DNA from: Lachnoclostridium phytofermentans ISDg
Lineage (GTDB): Bacteria; Bacillota; Clostridia; Lachnospirales; Lachnospiraceae
Reading direction: 5' to 3'
Length of the DNA stretch: 64,000 bases
Assembly (NCBI RefSeq): GCF_000018685.1
Contig: NC_010001.1
Coordinates: forward strand, 4,058,001 to 4,122,000
Shown here: positions 52,435 to 59,862 of the stretch, one piece after another
Numbering within the stretch: the first letter of the stretch is position 1
How the letters are laid out: every line of letters starts with the position of its first letter
The notes under the pieces: model-generated
The model's input: only the letters and a program-made list of their open reading frames with translations
Told to the model about the DNA's origin: nothing
The model's database searches: none
Translations under genes and position numbers: made by a program

Positions 52435-54468
52435 TTATTTTGTTAAGAGCATTAATATCTCATTACTTCTTTCAATGAATTTCGTCATAGCTTCTGGTGC
52501 TAATGGCTTATGGGCAATGAAAGCAAGGTCATATAATTGCTCACAGATCATATCGGTATGCTCAGCGGAATTGTTATCTAATACGTACTGAACTAACTGG
52601 TTATTGGCATTTAAGATTAATGTTTCTGTAGGGCCGAATGCAGATGGATCCATACCATACATATTATACATTTTCATCATATCCTGCATTCTACGGCTCT
52701 CCTCTGATAAAGTAATCATGGAAGAAACCTTTGCATCCTTTAATTTCATAACCTTAACTTCTAACATTTCTTTCTTTAATGCCTTCTTAAAAGCTTCTGT
52801 CAGACTGTCCTTTTTCTTATCCAATTCCTTATTTTCTTCCTCAGAAGAACTTTCCGTCATTGTAGCATTAATATCAGCATCAATTCTTTGGAAACGAATC
52901 TTTTCATCGGATTGCTCTAACTGAGTGATAAAAGGCTGATCGATATTATGTGTCATAAACACAGCATCAATACCAGCATCCTTAAACATCTTAATATATT
53001 GGCTCTGTTGCTGTTCATCGGTTACATAATATACGGTATCCTTCTTCTCTTCTTTTGGCTCGCCCGCAGACTCGGATTTTGTTTCTTCAACCTCTGCTTT
53101 TACTTCTTCCGTATTCTCTTCACCATTTAATCTCTTAGCAGCCTCAAGATACTCTGGAAGTGTTACATATTTCTTCTCTAAGTTCTTAAAGATAATGAAA
53201 TCCTTCATTTTTTCACGGAATTTATCATCCTTTAAGCAACCGTATTTAATGAATGGGCTTAAATCATCCCAGTATTTTTCATAATTTTCACGTTCCACCT
53301 TATACATACCAGATAACTTATCTGCTACCTTCTTAGTAATATAATCAGAAATCTTCTTCACAAAACCATCATTTTGTAAAGCACTTCTTGATACGTTAAG
53401 TGGTAGGTCAGGACAATCGATAACACCCTTTAGAAGCATTAAGAATTCAGGAATTACTTCCTTAATGTTATCTGCGATAAATACCTGGTTACTATATAAT
53501 TTTATTTTTCCTTCAACACTATCATACTCCGTATTAATCTTAGGGAAGTATAAGATACCCTTTAAGTTAAATGGATAGTCCATATTGAGGTGTATCCAGA
53601 ACAATGGCTCTTTATAATCGTGGAATACCTGACGGTAAAATTCCTTGTAATCCTCTTCTGTACATTCATTTGGATGCTTTGTCCACAATGGTTCTGGGTT
53701 GTTAAGTGGCTTTGGCCCCTTCTTTTCTTTCTTTGTTTCTGCTACCTTACCATCTTCTGTAACCTCAGCATCAACAATAGAATCTTCCATTACTTCGGAT
53801 TCTACTTCTGTTTCCTCTTCTGGCTCTTCTGTTGCATTTTCATTTTTAAAGAAAATTGGCACTGGCATAAAGGAACAATATTTTTCAATCACTTCCTTTG
53901 CACGGTATTCATTGGAGAATTCATAACTATCTTCATTTAAATAAAGAGTAATCTTTGTTCCTCTTTCAGCTTTATCCCCTTCTCCCATCTGGAAGTTGAT
54001 TCCCTCTTCTGATACCCAGTGAACAGGTTTTGCACCTTCCTGCCAAGATAAGGTATCAATCGTCACCTTATGTGCTACCATGAATGCAGAATAGAATCCA
54101 AGTCCAAAATGTCCGATAATTTGGTCTTCATTCGCCTTGTCCTTATACTTATTTAAGAAATCCTGGGCTCCGGAGAAAGCAATCTGGTTGATGTATTCTT
54201 TTACTTCATCCGCAGTCATACCAACACCATTATCAATAAAGGTCAATGTCTTTTCTTCCGCATTTACAAGAACATTGATTTTAAATTCTTCCCCTTCTGG
54301 TATAGAGAACTCGCCAATAATGTTAAGTTTCTTAAGTTTAGTAATCGCATCACAGCCATTTGATATTAATTCACGGAAAAAAATGTCATGATCGGAATAC
54401 AACCACTTTTTAATAATCGGGAAAATATTCTCGGAATTAATTGATAAATTACCTTGTTCCATACTCAT
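52435..54468 (-). CDS. htpG: molecular chaperone HtpG (Hsp90)
   Basis: 677 aa, about 50 longer than E. coli HtpG. The N-terminal GHKL ATPase is intact: FRELISNGCDA, DNGVGM, GHFGLGFYSAFM. Extra length comes from an acidic stretch at about 202-245 (many Glu after FFKNENAT) between the N and middle domains, like the charged linker of eukaryotic Hsp90, and a Glu/Lys-rich insert at about 470-500. It folds or remodels client proteins with ATP. Controlled by a sigma-A promoter with a CIRCE element just upstream. Confidence 0.93.
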   Translation of the reverse strand: MSMEQGNLSINSENIFPIIKKWLYSDHDIFFRELISNGCDAITKLKKLNIIGEFSIPEGEEFKINVLVNAEEKTLTFIDNGVGMTADEVKEYINQIAFSGAQDFLNKYKDKANEDQIIGHFGLGFYSAFMVAHKVTIDTLSWQEGAKPVHWVSEEGINFQMGEGDKAERGTKITLYLNEDSYEFSNEYRAKEVIEKYCSFMPVPIFFKNENATEEPEEETEVESEVMEDSIVDAEVTEDGKVAETKKEKKGPKPLNNPEPLWTKHPNECTEEDYKEFYRQVFHDYKEPLFWIHLNMDYPFNLKGILYFPKINTEYDSVEGKIKLYSNQVFIADNIKEVIPEFLMLLKGVIDCPDLPLNVSRSALQNDGFVKKISDYITKKVADKLSGMYKVERENYEKYWDDLSPFIKYGCLKDDKFREKMKDFIIFKNLEKKYVTLPEYLEAAKRLNGEENTEEVKAEVEETKSESAGEPKEEKKDTVYYVTDEQQQSQYIKMFKDAGIDAVFMTHNIDQPFITQLEQSDEKIRFQRIDADINATMTESSSEEENKELDKKKDSLTEAFKKALKKEMLEVKVMKLKDAKVSSMITLSEESRRMQDMMKMYNMYGMDPSAFGPTETLILNANNQLVQYVLDNNSAEHTDMICEQLYDLAFIAHKPLAPEAMTKFIERSNEILMLLTK

Positions 54469-54567
54469 GAGAAAAACACTCCTTTTATCTTTTATTTATC
54501 ATTAATAAGCATTCATACTTGCATGAAAATGCATGTCCAATGCATGATAGTCAACTCGTTGTATATT

Positions 54568-54596
54568 ACTATAATACGAGGTATCTGAAATGTCAA
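54568..54596 (-). promoter_or_regulatory. htpG promoter
   Basis: Minus strand TTGACA (54596-54591), exactly 17 nt, TATAGT (54573-54568), leaving a leader of about 90 nt. Three TGCATG hexamers occur in the leader (54520, 54530, 54541). Confidence 0.8.
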
Positions 54597-54603
54597 GAAA
54601 AAA

Positions 54604-54630
54604 TTAGCACTCATTAGTAATGAGTGCTAA
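54604..54630. promoter_or_regulatory. CIRCE element (HrcA operator)
   Basis: TTAGCACTC, nine bases, GAGTGCTAA: a perfect match to the CIRCE consensus, extended by the symmetric spacer ATTAGTAAT. It lies 7 bp upstream of the htpG -35 and 3 bp from the stop of the upstream gene. HrcA bound here should repress htpG; hrcA itself is not in the window. Confidence 0.93.
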
Positions 54631-54633
54631 CAA

Positions 54634-55128
54634 TTATTCTTCATATGCGATTTCACTGCTTTTAAGATATTTCATAACTTGTTCATCCCAAGCATAATCT
54701 AATGATTTATCTAAGGAAAATGTCTTTAATCCTGTTCCAGTTACTACATGTAATTCACTGTTTTCATATCGAATGTGTAAATACAATCCGGTAACCTCGC
54801 TGCTATCTAATAATACCCCCTGGGTTGTTAATACCGATTCAATTGCTTTCCCTGATAGCATAAGACTAATTTGAAAGGATAACGGAGTCTTATTCCCTTT
54901 TACGACCTGGTAGGCAAATGGTCTGACTTCACTCCATTTCGAATGAGTTCTACTTCCTAGGGATTCGAGCTCTTCTGTGCTATAATAATCACGGTTTAAT
55001 TTACCGTTCATTTCAAACCTTTGGAAAGTATGGATTATTACATCAGAAACTAAAAAAGCATCAAACACATTCTGAATCAGTAATTTAGACATAAAGCCTT
55101 TCACATCAACGATTTTTAATGATTTCAT
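54634..55128 (-). CDS. DUF5721-like protein
   Basis: 164 aa from the ATG at 55128 (MKSLKIVDVKGFMSKLL), which follows TAGGGG; an in-frame start nine codons earlier is made of leader repeat. No signal peptide or membrane segment. The sequence reminds me of DUF5721, a family confined to Lachnospiraceae and relatives, function unknown. It lies between traX and htpG. Its leader combines hairpin repeat B and the start-proximal motif. Confidence 0.6.
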   Translation of the reverse strand: MKSLKIVDVKGFMSKLLIQNVFDAFLVSDVIIHTFQRFEMNGKLNRDYYSTEELESLGSRTHSKWSEVRPFAYQVVKGNKTPLSFQISLMLSGKAIESVLTTQGVLLDSSEVTGLYLHIRYENSELHVVTGTGLKTFSLDKSLDYAWDEQVMKYLKSSEIAYEE

Positions 55129-55165
55129 GAAAACCCCTATTCTGGCGCTTTGCACCTTTCATTCG
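55126..55165 (-). repeat. start-proximal leader motif (second long copy)
   Basis: Minus strand: GAAAGGTGCAAA, GCGCCAGAATAGGGG, TTTTC, ATG. It shares the GGTGC/GCGCC hairpin and AGAATAG with the leuD leader; the intervening loop differs. Confidence 0.65.
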
Positions 55166-55171
55166 ACAAAA

Positions 55172-55220
55172 ACTTTCTTAGGCGGTGTCTTTTAGCGCCT
55201 TAGAAATTCTCTTCACACTT
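55172..55220. repeat. dispersed hairpin repeat B, copy 2
   Basis: Same 49-bp layout as 43471-43519: TTTCTTAGGCG ... CGCCTTAGAAA then TTCTCTTCACACTT. It ends 3 bp before the traX stop codon. One loop-proximal C-G pair of copy 1 is T-A here, a compensatory change. Confidence 0.8.
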
Positions 55221-55222
55221 CA

Positions 55223-55969
55223 TTAATTAGATAAGAACTGATAAATTCCCTGTAGAATTACTAAATGTAATGGATAGAAAGTATAAAAGGCGTATTTAAA
55301 CCGTTTTGTACCACGTTCACCATTATAATAATATAAGAATGGTGCCGCTAAAATTGCCATAAACTCAATACCACCGCGGAAAAATCCAACGAGTAGGATA
55401 AATAGTAACATACGTAGATTCCGATTCCCATAAGCTAAATAAAATCCCACGATTAGTAAGACACCATATCCATACTCAGAATAATCAGCCTGAACCAAAA
55501 TTAATAATCCTGTACCACCAATAATTGTCAGCACGCCAAATAAGGTCATCCACATTGTATTACTATGCATTCGATTCTTAATATAATCATAAATTATAAT
55601 AGTTAATAAACCAATTGCTAGTGTAAAGAAAACGTTTTGCTTATATAATAATAATTTTAAATTCATATTCGGGAATCCCCAAAAAGCATAATCATAAGGA
55701 ATTTCGGAAATTACTGCAAAAAGAAGCAGACGAAGTAAATACTTCATTCGGTTTCTCGTGTGAAAGAATCCTTCCACAATTAAAAATGCAAATATCGGAA
55801 ACGCAATTCTTCCAATACTTCTCCCTACTACATACCATGTAACATCAAGCTCATAGGATGATAGAGTTATATGAAATAATGGAGTAGTATACCTTGGCAC
55901 AAAAATTGTGGTAAAATGGTCAATTAGCATGGTAAAACATGCGATAAGTTTTAAGGTAAAACTATTCAA
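55223..55969 (-). CDS. TraX-family membrane protein (acyltransferase-like)
   Basis: 248 aa from TTG at 55969, which has AAAGG about 9 nt upstream and gives the typical TraX N-terminus ([17 protein letters not shown]). About seven to eight transmembrane helices. Bacterial TraX-like proteins outside conjugative plasmids are usually near-stand-alone genes of unclear function; E. coli TraX acetylates pilin. No conjugation genes are present here. The [19 protein letters not shown] motif is a strong family mark. Confidence 0.82.
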
Positions 55970-56062
55970 TGTTGTAGTCCTTTCTTTTCTCATGATAAAG
56001 CTAATTAAAAGATATCTAATTCTGCTTTTTATTCTACCTAGATTAGTACAAGAAGTCAACAA

Positions 56063-56103
56063 CAGGGTCAAATGGATTCATAAAATGAAACCATTTGACC
56101 CTG
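56063..56103. terminator. hairpin between the ABC-F and traX genes
   Basis: CAGGGTCAAATGG pairs perfectly with its complement and TTCAT/ATGAA extends the stem. A CTTTT tail follows on the plus strand, a weaker TTGTTG on the minus. Probably ends the ABC-F message. Confidence 0.6.
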
Positions 56104-56113
56104 CCTTTTCAAA

Positions 56114-56173
56114 CTTGAAAACATGCCTTCAGTAGGCTGGAAGTTTGTGCCGAGGACGACGCAGGCACAAACT
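56114..56173. repeat. dispersed 60-bp hairpin repeat A, copy 3
   Basis: Best copy: ATGCCTTCAGTAGGCTGG, then AGTTTGTGCC-GAGGACGACGCA-GGCACAAACT, a perfect 10-bp stem with a 12-nt loop. It lies 5 bp after the ABC-F stop codon. Confidence 0.8.
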
Positions 56174-56178
56174 CACGC

Positions 56179-57807
56179 TTAGTCCTCTTCTGTATTTATA
56201 TTTAATACTTGTCTCTTACGTGCCATTTCATCACTATCAAGGTACTCATCGTAAGTTGTAATCTTATCAATCAATCCGTTAGGCGTAATTTCCATAATAC
56301 GGTTTGCGATAGTTTGAATAAACTGATGATCCTGAGAGGTAAACATTACAACACCAGAGAACTTCATTAATCCATTATTAAGTGCTGTAATTGATTCCAT
56401 GTCCAAGTGGTTTGTAGGCTCATCCATAAGTAATACATTTGCGCCCATAATCATCATCTTAGATAACATAACACGCACACGCTCACCACCGGAAAGTACT
56501 TTAACCTTCTTAATACCCTCCTCACCAGCGAATAACATTCTTCCAAGGAAGCCACGAACATAAGTAACATCCTTTTCAGGAGAATATGGCATTAACCAAT
56601 CCACAATGATATCTTCACTGTCAAAATCTTTCGTATTGTCTTTTGGGAAGTAAGCCTGGGTTGTTGTAATTCCCCACTTATATTCACCAGAGTCTGGCTC
56701 CATTTCACCGGATAAAATCTTAAACAAGGTAGTGCTTGCAAGTGAGTTACCACCAACCAAAGCAACCTTATCATCATGGGTAATAATAAAGGAAAGATTA
56801 TCTAAAACCTTAACACCGTCAATCGTCTTACTTAAATTCTTAACTGTTAAAACTTCATTTCCAATCTCACGGCTTGGTCTAAAATCAATGTATGGATACT
56901 TTCTACTAGAAGGACGAATCTCATCAAGTTCAATTTTCTCTAACGCACGCTTTCTGGAAGTCGCCTGTTTTGACTTTGATGCATTCGCTGAGAAACGTTG
57001 AATAAAATCCTGTAATTCCTTAATCTTATCTTCCTTCTTCTTATTTGCTTCCTTCATCTGCTTTACCATTAACTGACTGGATTCATACCAGAAGTCATAG
57101 TTACCAGCATATAACTGGATCTTAGCATAATCAATGTCTGCAATATGTGTACAAACTTTATTTAAGAAATAACGGTCATGGGATACTACAATAACCGTAT
57201 TTTCAAAGTTAATCAAGAATTCTTCTAACCAACGAATAGCCTCTAAATCAAGATGGTTTGTAGGCTCGTCAAGTAACAGGATATCTGGGTTACCAAATAA
57301 AGCCTGTGCAAGAAGTACCTTCACCTTCTGAGCACCATTTAATTCGCTCATCATCTTGTAATGTAAATCTGTATCAATTCCTAGTCCGTTTAATAAAGTG
57401 GCAGCATCGGATTCTGCTTCCCATCCGTTTAATGTTGCAAATTCTGCTTCCAGTTCACTTGCTTTAATACCATCTTCTTCGGAGAAATCCTCCTTTGCAT
57501 AAATGGCATCCTTTTCTTTCATGATATCATACAATCTCTGATTTCCCATAATTACTGTGTTGAGAACATCAAATGCATCATACTTAAAGTGATCCTGTTG
57601 CAAAAATGATAATCTTTGTCCAGGAGTAATAATGATATCTCCTTTACTTGGTTCGATTTGCCCTGAAAGGATTTTTAAAAAAGTGGATTTTCCTGCTCCG
57701 TTAGCTCCAATTAAGCCATAGCAGTTTCCTTCTGTAAATTTAATATTGACATCCTCGAATAAGGCTCTCTTTCCTATTCTAAGAGTTACATCACTTGCTT
57801 GAATCAT
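56179..57807 (-). CDS. ABC-F family ATPase (YkpA/YbiT-like)
   Basis: 542 aa with two ABC domains and no membrane part; soluble, ribosome-associated in this family. Domain 1 has a normal Walker A (GANGAGKS, 34-41) and Walker B (LLLDEPTNHLD), but its signature is ELNGAQ rather than LSGGQ. Domain 2 has a normal LSGGER signature but its Walker A is GGNSLAST (352-359), without the usual GK. Such asymmetry is known in the YkpA branch. A P-site-tRNA interaction-motif linker lies at about 240-300. The role could be translation factor or antibiotic protection; not decided by sequence. Confidence 0.85.
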   Translation of the reverse strand: MIQASDVTLRIGKRALFEDVNIKFTEGNCYGLIGANGAGKSTFLKILSGQIEPSKGDIIITPGQRLSFLQQDHFKYDAFDVLNTVIMGNQRLYDIMKEKDAIYAKEDFSEEDGIKASELEAEFATLNGWEAESDAATLLNGLGIDTDLHYKMMSELNGAQKVKVLLAQALFGNPDILLLDEPTNHLDLEAIRWLEEFLINFENTVIVVSHDRYFLNKVCTHIADIDYAKIQLYAGNYDFWYESSQLMVKQMKEANKKKEDKIKELQDFIQRFSANASKSKQATSRKRALEKIELDEIRPSSRKYPYIDFRPSREIGNEVLTVKNLSKTIDGVKVLDNLSFIITHDDKVALVGGNSLASTTLFKILSGEMEPDSGEYKWGITTTQAYFPKDNTKDFDSEDIIVDWLMPYSPEKDVTYVRGFLGRMLFAGEEGIKKVKVLSGGERVRVMLSKMMIMGANVLLMDEPTNHLDMESITALNNGLMKFSGVVMFTSQDHQFIQTIANRIMEITPNGLIDKITTYDEYLDSDEMARKRQVLNINTEED

Positions 57808-57944
57808 TTCGATACCTAGCCTTTCTATTTTTGCGCTATTACTTATTTTACAGTAAAATCTATAATTTGCAAGCCCTTTTTAACTTGCTGTAAATCTTTA
57901 GCGCATTTTTATTCTTTTCATAAGTTAATTTAACCACATCAGGG

Positions 57945-58027
57945 AAGTCCTCCGCTTCTTAAAGCGGGGGTAAGGACTTGCCTTTTTCAGCAGGAGTTCA
58001 AGCTCCTGGTGAAATGCCACGTAGTGG
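57945..58027. ncRNA. tandem hairpin element, possible IS605-end/omega-RNA-like remnant
   Basis: Three hairpins in 83 bp: AAGTCCT/AGGACTT enclosing CCGCTT/AAGCGG, then CAGGAG/CTCCTG, then CCAC/GTGG. The first resembles the GC-rich terminal hairpin found at the end of tnpB in IS200/IS605 elements, whose transcript is the guide RNA scaffold. No transposase remains nearby. It is more GC-rich than flanking DNA. It could equally be an unrelated small RNA. Confidence 0.35.
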
Positions 58028-58110
58028 TTATGAGAATATCTGCTTTGACTATATTCTTTCATTTGTTTATACAAGAAAAAGTATGATTCACGAAAGAGGG
58101 GAAGGCCCTA

Positions 58111-59541
58111 TTATTCTATTATATCCATCACTGCTTCTTGATAATCGAAACCATTTTCTTTTGCATAGGTTTCTGCCATCGAATTTTTTAAGGCAACAAT
58201 TACTATGTTTGATGTTTCTCCAAAGATATCATTTCCAAAGGATACCGTAGTATCTGGTATTGTAATCTCCGTTAAATTTGTGCATGCATAAAAAGCCATA
58301 TCACCAATATGTATCGTTCCTGTAGGGATATCAATATAGGTTAAAGATTGGCAGGTGGAAAAGCTCATATCTTCAATTGTGGTTGTAGAACCTAAAAACA
58401 CAACCTCAGTTAATGAGGTATCTGAGGCAAATGCAGCAAATGGAATCCTTGTTACTTTCTTTGGAATAATCACACTCTCTAGTTTCTCGCAAGCACTAAA
58501 TGCACCCTCTCCAAGTTGAGTAAGACTATCTGGAAGTCTTAGTTCCGTTATGGAATAACAATCTGAAAAAGCATAATCACCAATTTTCGTTATGTTCGGC
58601 GTTAAATCAATAGATAACTGAATACAGCCAGAAAAGGCTTCATTTTCGATAATTGTAAGTTTTTCTGATAATACTACATTTCTCAAGTTTTTCGCTAAGG
58701 AAAATGCACCTTCTGCAATCCGTGTGACACTTTTTAAAACTGTATATTCCTTTTCTTCGCTACCAGTAGGATACTTCACTAGCGTATTCTTATCTTTCGT
58801 ATATAATACCCCATCTGTTATGGTATAGTGCTTATTTTCCTTTGGCAATGTCATCGTCTCAAGGGCAGGACATATTCCAAACGCGGATTGTTCTATCACT
58901 TCTAAGGATGCAGGAAAGTTTATCTCACTTAGTTTATAGCACTTTTTAAATGCTCTGCCTTTAATTACTTTAAGACCTTCTGGTAATACAAGTTTTGTGA
59001 TTGAGGTATTATAAAATGCATACTCATCTATAACAGTAACTGGATAGGATTCTACGCTTTCCGGAATAATAAGTTCGCCTACTGACTCTGTTACAAAACC
59101 GGTTATATAAACTTCGCCTTCCTTAATTTTCATTGATAATATCGTACCATCATCATCGATGCAAACTTCTGTCTTATCTTCAGAAACCCAGCCTTTCGTA
59201 CCTTTTTTTATTACCTCTGTACTAGAACTCACTTTATTTTTATCGGGATTTTCGCTATCTTCAGCCTTATCTTCACCCGCCTTTATTCCTTGTTCATTCT
59301 TATCTTTACCTAAGTTATCATCCTTATTCAGTTCTCCTATCGATGGAGTATTCGTTGGAATATTTATGTCCTTACCGGGTAATTCACTCGGTTTTGGTGT
59401 ACCCAATAAATTCCCTGATAAATCCATCTCATCTTCTTGTTCTTTCTGAGGATTGGTAACATCTAGGGACTTTGATTTTTGACTACAAGCAGTTACCGAG
59501 ACCATTAACAGCATGAAACATAATATTATCCACTTCTTCAT
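58111..59541 (-). CDS. lipoprotein with BspA-type leucine-rich repeats
   Basis: 476 aa. Signal peptide with lipobox VTAC (Cys19), then about 100 residues of Asp/Glu/Lys/Asn-rich linker with few predicted structures. From about 150 to 460 come ten or so LRR_5/BspA-type repeats of 23 residues (pattern I-x-x-x-A-F-x-x-C-x-x-L-x-x-I-x-L-P). Anchored on the outer face of the membrane, likely a binding or adhesion protein. AAGGAGG precedes the ATG. Single gene. Confidence 0.87.
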   Translation of the reverse strand: MKKWIILCFMLLMVSVTACSQKSKSLDVTNPQKEQEDEMDLSGNLLGTPKPSELPGKDINIPTNTPSIGELNKDDNLGKDKNEQGIKAGEDKAEDSENPDKNKVSSSTEVIKKGTKGWVSEDKTEVCIDDDGTILSMKIKEGEVYITGFVTESVGELIIPESVESYPVTVIDEYAFYNTSITKLVLPEGLKVIKGRAFKKCYKLSEINFPASLEVIEQSAFGICPALETMTLPKENKHYTITDGVLYTKDKNTLVKYPTGSEEKEYTVLKSVTRIAEGAFSLAKNLRNVVLSEKLTIIENEAFSGCIQLSIDLTPNITKIGDYAFSDCYSITELRLPDSLTQLGEGAFSACEKLESVIIPKKVTRIPFAAFASDTSLTEVVFLGSTTTIEDMSFSTCQSLTYIDIPTGTIHIGDMAFYACTNLTEITIPDTTVSFGNDIFGETSNIVIVALKNSMAETYAKENGFDYQEAVMDIIE

Positions 59542-59646
59542 TCATCCATCCTCCTTTGCATCATTATTTCCATTATATCATTTGGTAATATTTATGTAAA
59601 GGAAGGTGCCTCCTTTTAAGGACAAAGACTGTAGATTGCGCCTATG

Positions 59647-59709
59647 CTAGGTGCACGCTTTCATAAGATAAAACACACCTTGTAAACTTTTCATTGTTAT
59701 AAATAACAT
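59647..59709 (-). CDS. possible 20-aa repeat peptide
   Basis: ATG at 59709 preceded by AAAGAGG, TAG at 59647-59649. The peptide MLFITMKSLQGVFYLMKACT has MK-x-L-x-x-x-F spacing reminiscent of the other leader peptides, and the DNA (AAAACACACCTTGTAAACTTTTC on the other strand) fits the 30-bp repeat family. Placed between the GS terminator and the LRR lipoprotein start. Confidence 0.22.
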   Translation of the reverse strand: MLFITMKSLQGVFYLMKACT

Positions 59710-59728
59710 ACCTCTTTCTTATAACGCT

Positions 59729-59791
59729 ATTAACTATAAAACGAGACAAAATATGATTTCGTAAAGAAATATATTTGTCTCGTTTTATAGT
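59729..59791 (-). terminator. terminator of the type III glutamine synthetase gene
   Basis: TAACTATAAAACGAGACAAA and its complement form a stem of about 20 bp with a T-rich distal arm, 72 bp after the stop. The rest of 59542-59862 holds the lipoprotein promoter region and the 30-bp repeats. Confidence 0.7.
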
Positions 59792-59862
59792 TACATGACA
59801 AGGAAAAGTTCACGTGCTTTTTCTTGTATTTATAAATCTATGAATATAAATCTTTTAATTCA

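Noticed and set aside
57978..58250. 90-codon frame on the plus strand across the triple-hairpin element
   Set aside because: It runs into the antisense of the LRR lipoprotein gene and shows no ribosome-binding site; I could not match it to the C-terminus of TnpB.
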